Positions 60,428 to 64,000 of a stretch of DNA of 64,000 nucleotides are shown here, piece after piece. The position numbers and the translations under genes were made by a program. A model generated the notes under the pieces. The model was not told the DNA's origin. It saw only the letters and a list, made by a program, of their open reading frames with translations, and did not search any database. Positions within the stretch are counted from its first letter, which is position 1. Every line of letters begins with the position of its first letter. Source of the stretch: Neurospora tetrasperma FGSC 2508 (taxonomy: Eukaryota > Ascomycota > Sordariomycetes > Sordariales > Sordariaceae); the NCBI RefSeq assembly GCF_000213175.1, contig NW_009799179.1, forward strand, positions 9,308,480 through 9,372,479, in the 5' to 3' direction.

Positions 60428-62006
60428 TGGAAGGCATGTTTGTCCCATCATTGGGAACGAGTGGTTGAGGCACGGAATCCCATCTGTCCGGCGTTCTGCA
60501 TGTATTCCCAGAAATAAGGGTAAATCGAGTAAATCCATGTGGTTAAATCAAGGTCGGGGATCTCCCGTCCCAAACAGTCACGAGACAGGAACAGGAATCA
60601 GGTTCATTCAGGAACCGGACCCAACACGGTGAATTTCAGTCTCACCACGAAATGTTACGAAATGTTGTCATGAGACAAGTCGGCGGTCGGGCTGAAATCG
60701 CATTTCCAACCCAGAGCTCGCGGACCCTCTGCCGCACAATATCGGCCCAAGCGGTGGTCTCCGTCGCCGGGGTTTACTCGGCTGGGTCCGGCCCCGCCAG
60801 GTTCCTTTCGGTACCGCCATCAACATGGCCTTTCCTTTCCGTACGCGGGTTCCTTGTGATGACGACTTCATTGTGCATCCTATGTCAACGAGAACATTGA
60901 CCGAGTCCTCGCTCTTATCAAGATCAAAACACCACTCACTGGCGCACCAGTCGGCGAATCCCAAGCTATGTACTGGACTGCCCAGCTGCCTGCCCCATCG
61001 ATCAACACCAACCCATCAAGTCATGCTCGTGTACGTAACAGGAATCCCTTTCGTTGGACGGAGCACATCATCTGCTGGATGGTGTCATCTTCTTGGCTGA
61101 TGGCTCTCGCCTGCTCCCGTGTGTGTTCTCCGCCCTGGAATGGTTTGTTGCAGAGTCTTGGGTTGGGGGTTTGTTTCTCATCCTGTCCCATCAAGAAGAT
61201 TTCCACTTCCGCTGGGATTGCCTGTCGAGTGTTGTTTTGTGACCTTTTTTCTTCTTTTTCTTTTTCTTTTTTTCTTTCCTTGAGGCTGTGCGTGTGATGT
61301 CAACGCCCAGACGGACGAGACCCTTGAAATTTTCTCTTCAACAGAGGATGAAGAAAAAAAAAAAATCTTTTCGGGCCCTTGTGATCGACCTTTTTTCAGT
61401 GGCCAAAGAGGAAGCAAGATCCTTGTTGTGCCGTGGCCAGAGGTGGTTCTTGTCGACAGCACGTTTTGGTCATGCGGTGCCCTGAGATGCAGTAGGTGCA
61501 GTGCAGTGCAGTGCCTGCCCCCAGCCTGTCCGCTGGGCTGAGCTACTTGAAAAGAAAGGGTTTTGCCCACTCAGACCACCCCGTGCACCCCTCCCAGGCC
61601 CCGCCATCCATCTCAGTGCAGTGACAAGAAACCGAAAACGACGATCCAAGAGTCTTGACTTTGCTAAAGAAACCAGGAACAAGGAAAAGTCGCTCGAATA
61701 TAAGACTCATCCTATTCCTAGAGTTGGGGCTTCTTCATTTCACATCCATTTTTACCATCTACGACATCAAGTCATAGCGACATCAGCCACACTGGCGCAA
61801 ACCATCCAACCACAACACCTCCAATCGTCAACCCTCCTCGTGACGATCTACATAAATACACCTTAACAAACAACCCGACTGGCCCTCAGGTTCTTCTACG
61901 TCAGAGACAGTGTCTAAGGCGCGATCGTCTCCTGTGTCGTCCAAACTCTAACCCAACCACTCAACTTTGGCAATTCATATCACAAATAACACAATCGACA
62001 ACCACA

Positions 62007-62696
62007 ATGACAGCCCACATGCAATCATCAGGCCGCGGCGGCGCTGGCAACATCGTCGACAGCTCCAAGTCCCCCCGCATTCAGCCCGAAGACCTACAAA
62101 CACCCACTCTCAAGACAGCCATGGTGACAACCGGCCGCGGTGGCAACGGCAACATGGCAAAGAACTCGGACCCCGTTGAGACGAGGAGGAGGCAAGACGT
62201 TGAGCCGTACGTTTTACCTTTCCCTATCCATCTCCCCCACCTCAGCAATTTGTTGCTAACACAGTAACACAGTGTCGTCCGCCGCGACTCCTTCGGCGCC
62301 ACCCACATTGGCCGCGGCGGCACCGGCAACGTCTTCACGGCCGAAGACGCGCAAGCTGCTCGCGAAGCCCAAAAGGCTGGCCACTCGGGAGCCACTGCCA
62401 TTGACAAGGAAGACGAGAACCACCTGCATCTGCACAACCTGCTACACTCGTCAAGGACACATAATGGCGGAAATCACAAAGAGAATAAGGAGAATAAGGA
62501 GAAGGAAAAGGAGAAGGAGGCTGAGCGCGAGAGACAAGCTGGCCATGGCCACAAGAAGAATGAAAAGAGCGAGTCGGAACTGGGGTGGGCGGAGAAGGGG
62601 AGGAATTTCTTGTTTGGAAAGAAAGACAAGACAGACAAGAAGGAGGAGAAGAGGGAGGGGAGTGCAGAGAGGAAGAGTGGGAATAGTTCGTCGTAA
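62007..62696 (+). CDS. Par32-like GRGG-repeat protein (DUF3602 family)
   Basis: Exons 62007-62206 and 62273-62696, intron 66 nt (GTACGT, GCTAAC branch, second of two CAG acceptors), 207 aa. The N-terminal half has three copies of a GRGG-x-GN motif (9-15, 43-49, 80-86), the signature of the fungal DUF3602/Par32 family. The C-terminal half is Lys/Glu-rich, probably disordered or coiled, and ends with a Ser run. In yeast, Par32 (Amu1) is a phosphoprotein that inhibits ammonium permeases downstream of TORC1; that role is inferred here only by family. Choosing the first CAG would break the GRGG frame, so the second is used. The start ATG has good context (caccacaATGA). Confidence 0.86.
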
Positions 62697-63752
62697 GGCG
62701 GGTTGGGTTGTGGTGCGGTTGTGATGCGATTGAGTTGAGAGGGGGCCATACTGAGGGGTTCACGGTGGTGATCATGGAGTCAGGGCTGGACGGCAAGCTG
62801 AGTTGATGAGGGGCTGCTGTTACGATGCTCCGCGACCCTCTTCTCGGCCTCCTCTCCGAATTGTCAACATCTACCGATGTCGGCATGTCACGGAAAGTGG
62901 GATTTTTCTTTGTTTCATCACTGTTCATACCCAGGGGTTTTGGCGTTAAGGGATATTCACCTCTCTACACGGGGTTGCGATGGATTGGGTATAGGCCATT
63001 ATGACAGGTTGGGGCTCTCCTTTTTCAACATTAGCATTTTGGATGGGGGTGTTTTTTGACGGATGTACGGATGTGTTGAACACAGCACGGCATAGGACAG
63101 AAAGAAGCTTTGATATTAAAACAGGCAAGGAAAGAAAGAGAAGGGTTTCCAAAAGTTATCCTGATTTATCTCTACTTTATTTTGCCCGCTGGACGTTTGT
63201 GATCCCAATGTTACGGTCTTTTTCTGGTTAACAGTGTGTTGACTGAACATGACTTCTTTCGCGGATGCCATCAGTTGAGTGATGAGTCATTTGCGTGAGA
63301 TTTGGTTTCATGTCTATATTTCGGAGCAGAGATACCAAACACCTACCTACTTGCCTATATCCGCGTATTGTCCGTATCACTCGTCGATGTTATTGGTGTT
63401 TCTGTCTTTGATAATCTGATTGGCCCACTTGTATGACTATTCCGAGGGATCTTGATACGACTTGACGACAACAAACTACATTTGCATCAAAACATCGATT
63501 CTTCACTTCGGTTGTTCCTTCAATTCCACGCAAGTTTACTCAGGGAACGGACGGTCTTCAGTCTCTCATCTGTTCTCGGAAAGCCGCCAGGATTTGAATC
63601 CTCCCTGCCTCGGCTAAATATCCGTTTTTCGAAAATTTTCACCAGAACCTACGGCTTTTTTTCTACGCAAAATATCTCGACAACACTCCTCCTCACTGCA
63701 ACCACAACCATCACCCCAGCCACCACCACAACCACCACCAACAAAAAAAAAA
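62697..63752. other. Intergenic between the Par32-like gene and the last partial gene
   Basis: 1.06 kb with no gene recognised. The end is CCA/CAA-rich followed by an A-run just before the ATG at 63753, typical of a fungal leader. Confidence 0.55.
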
Positions 63753-64000
63753 TGACAGAACCCTCCGCCCTCTATTTCCACCTCCTCGACACCCCCCTCC
63801 CCTCTCCCTCCCTCCTCACCCTTCTATCCAACCACCTCCCTTACTCCCTCCCCGTCCTCCGCCGTCTTCAATACGCCGCCAATTTTTCAGACAACAACAA
63901 CAATAACGGGCTGGGCACGACTCCCTACTCCCATGTTTTATTTGCTTCCAAGTATTCCCTCGAGGATCTTGTCCAGCCTTTTGAATCTGTAGCTGAAGCT
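63753..64000 (+). CDS. 5' end of an unidentified gene, possibly a GNAT-type acetyltransferase (partial)
   Basis: An open frame of 82 complete codons runs from ATG 63753 off the window edge. It reads MTEPSALYFHLLDTPLPS, then LLTLLSNHLPYSLPVLRRLQYAA, a short Asn run, and SHVLFASKYSLEDLVQPF. The LPYSLPVLRRLQ block reminds me of the start of fungal GNAT (FR47-like) proteins, but this is memory-based and weak. The Asn repeat is low-complexity. The function should be treated as unknown. Confidence 0.5.

Larger units (their letters stand above)
54310..62006. other. Gene-poor region upstream of velB, right part
   Basis: 7.7 kb with no ORF I can assign. Repeats: a 14-bp minisatellite at 57922-57991, a (TTG)n tract at 60211-60281, A-runs at 59494-59510 and 60388-60424, and T-rich pyrimidine stretches at 61248-61280. 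The last few hundred bases are likely the leader of the Par32-like gene (A/C-rich before 62007). Non-coding transcripts cannot be ruled in or out by eye. Confidence 0.5.

Noticed and set aside
60058-60517. Frames with poly-Leu or poly-Cys
   Set aside because: Mostly translation of the (TTG)n tract and an A-run; the short leading part has no recognisable content.
51437-62006. RIP-degraded large transposon as explanation of the gene-poor region
   Set aside because: The stretch is not strongly AT-rich by eye and shows no remnants of transposase or reverse transcriptase; only the short MITE is visible.
63580-63625. GGATTCAAATCC palindrome resembling a tRNA T-arm on the minus strand
   Set aside because: Stems do not pair as in a tRNA and no acceptor or anticodon arm could be drawn.

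Overview
The window looks like nuclear DNA of a filamentous ascomycete, most likely a Sordariales species close to Neurospora or Sordaria. The reasons are short GT-AG introns (mostly 49-66 nt) with CTAAC/CTGAC-like branch sites, a class II DAHP synthase of the Neurospora aro-8 type, an interrupted-domain VelB, a HYPK homologue, and intergenic DNA rich in TAGGTA-type motifs, pyrimidine tracts and microsatellites. I recall that the N. crassa homologues of several of these genes have neighbouring locus numbers, which would fit synteny, but I could not check this.

Layout. 50-479 (-) HYPK-like NatA regulator; 1098-2543 (+) aro-8 DAHP synthase, with a CPC-1/Gcn4-type site in the shared promoter; 3738-4917 (+) glucose-6-phosphate 1-epimerase; 5544-9433 (-) a transcription factor carrying two C2H2 fingers plus a Zn2Cys6 cluster; 10887-12442 (-) ric8; 13829-20075 (+) Rif1; 21866-24263 (+) MBOAT/wax-synthase-like membrane protein; 24570-28760 (-) telomerase reverse transcriptase; 31336-38471 (+) DH-BAR-SH3 RhoGEF; 42051-44846 (-) molybdenum cofactor sulfurase; 45583-47718 (+) Cdc6; 49488-51436 (-) VelB (ve-2); 62007-62696 (+) Par32-like GRGG-repeat protein; 63753-64000 (+) the start of a further gene cut by the window edge. 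I reassembled the multi-exon genes by hand from splice sites and reading frame; every complete model closes in frame.

The genes do not form a biosynthetic cluster. Three of the fourteen act on chromosome ends or replication initiation (Rif1, TERT, Cdc6). Two are developmental or signalling regulators (RIC8, VelB), and the rest are housekeeping. Two regions stand out as non-genic: 38.5-42.0 kb, full of microsatellites and holding a 546-N gap flanked by two versions of the same sequence (probably an assembly artefact), and 51.4-62.0 kb, a gene-poor stretch of about 10.5 kb upstream of velB that contains a 334-bp MITE with 24-bp inverted repeats and a TA duplication. I saw no rRNA, confident tRNA, CRISPR array, or large retroelement. 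I found no clearly new multi-gene system. The most unusual points are the MITE, the finger-splitting micro-exons of the transcription factor, upstream ORFs ahead of TERT and rif1, and the duplicated gap flanks.
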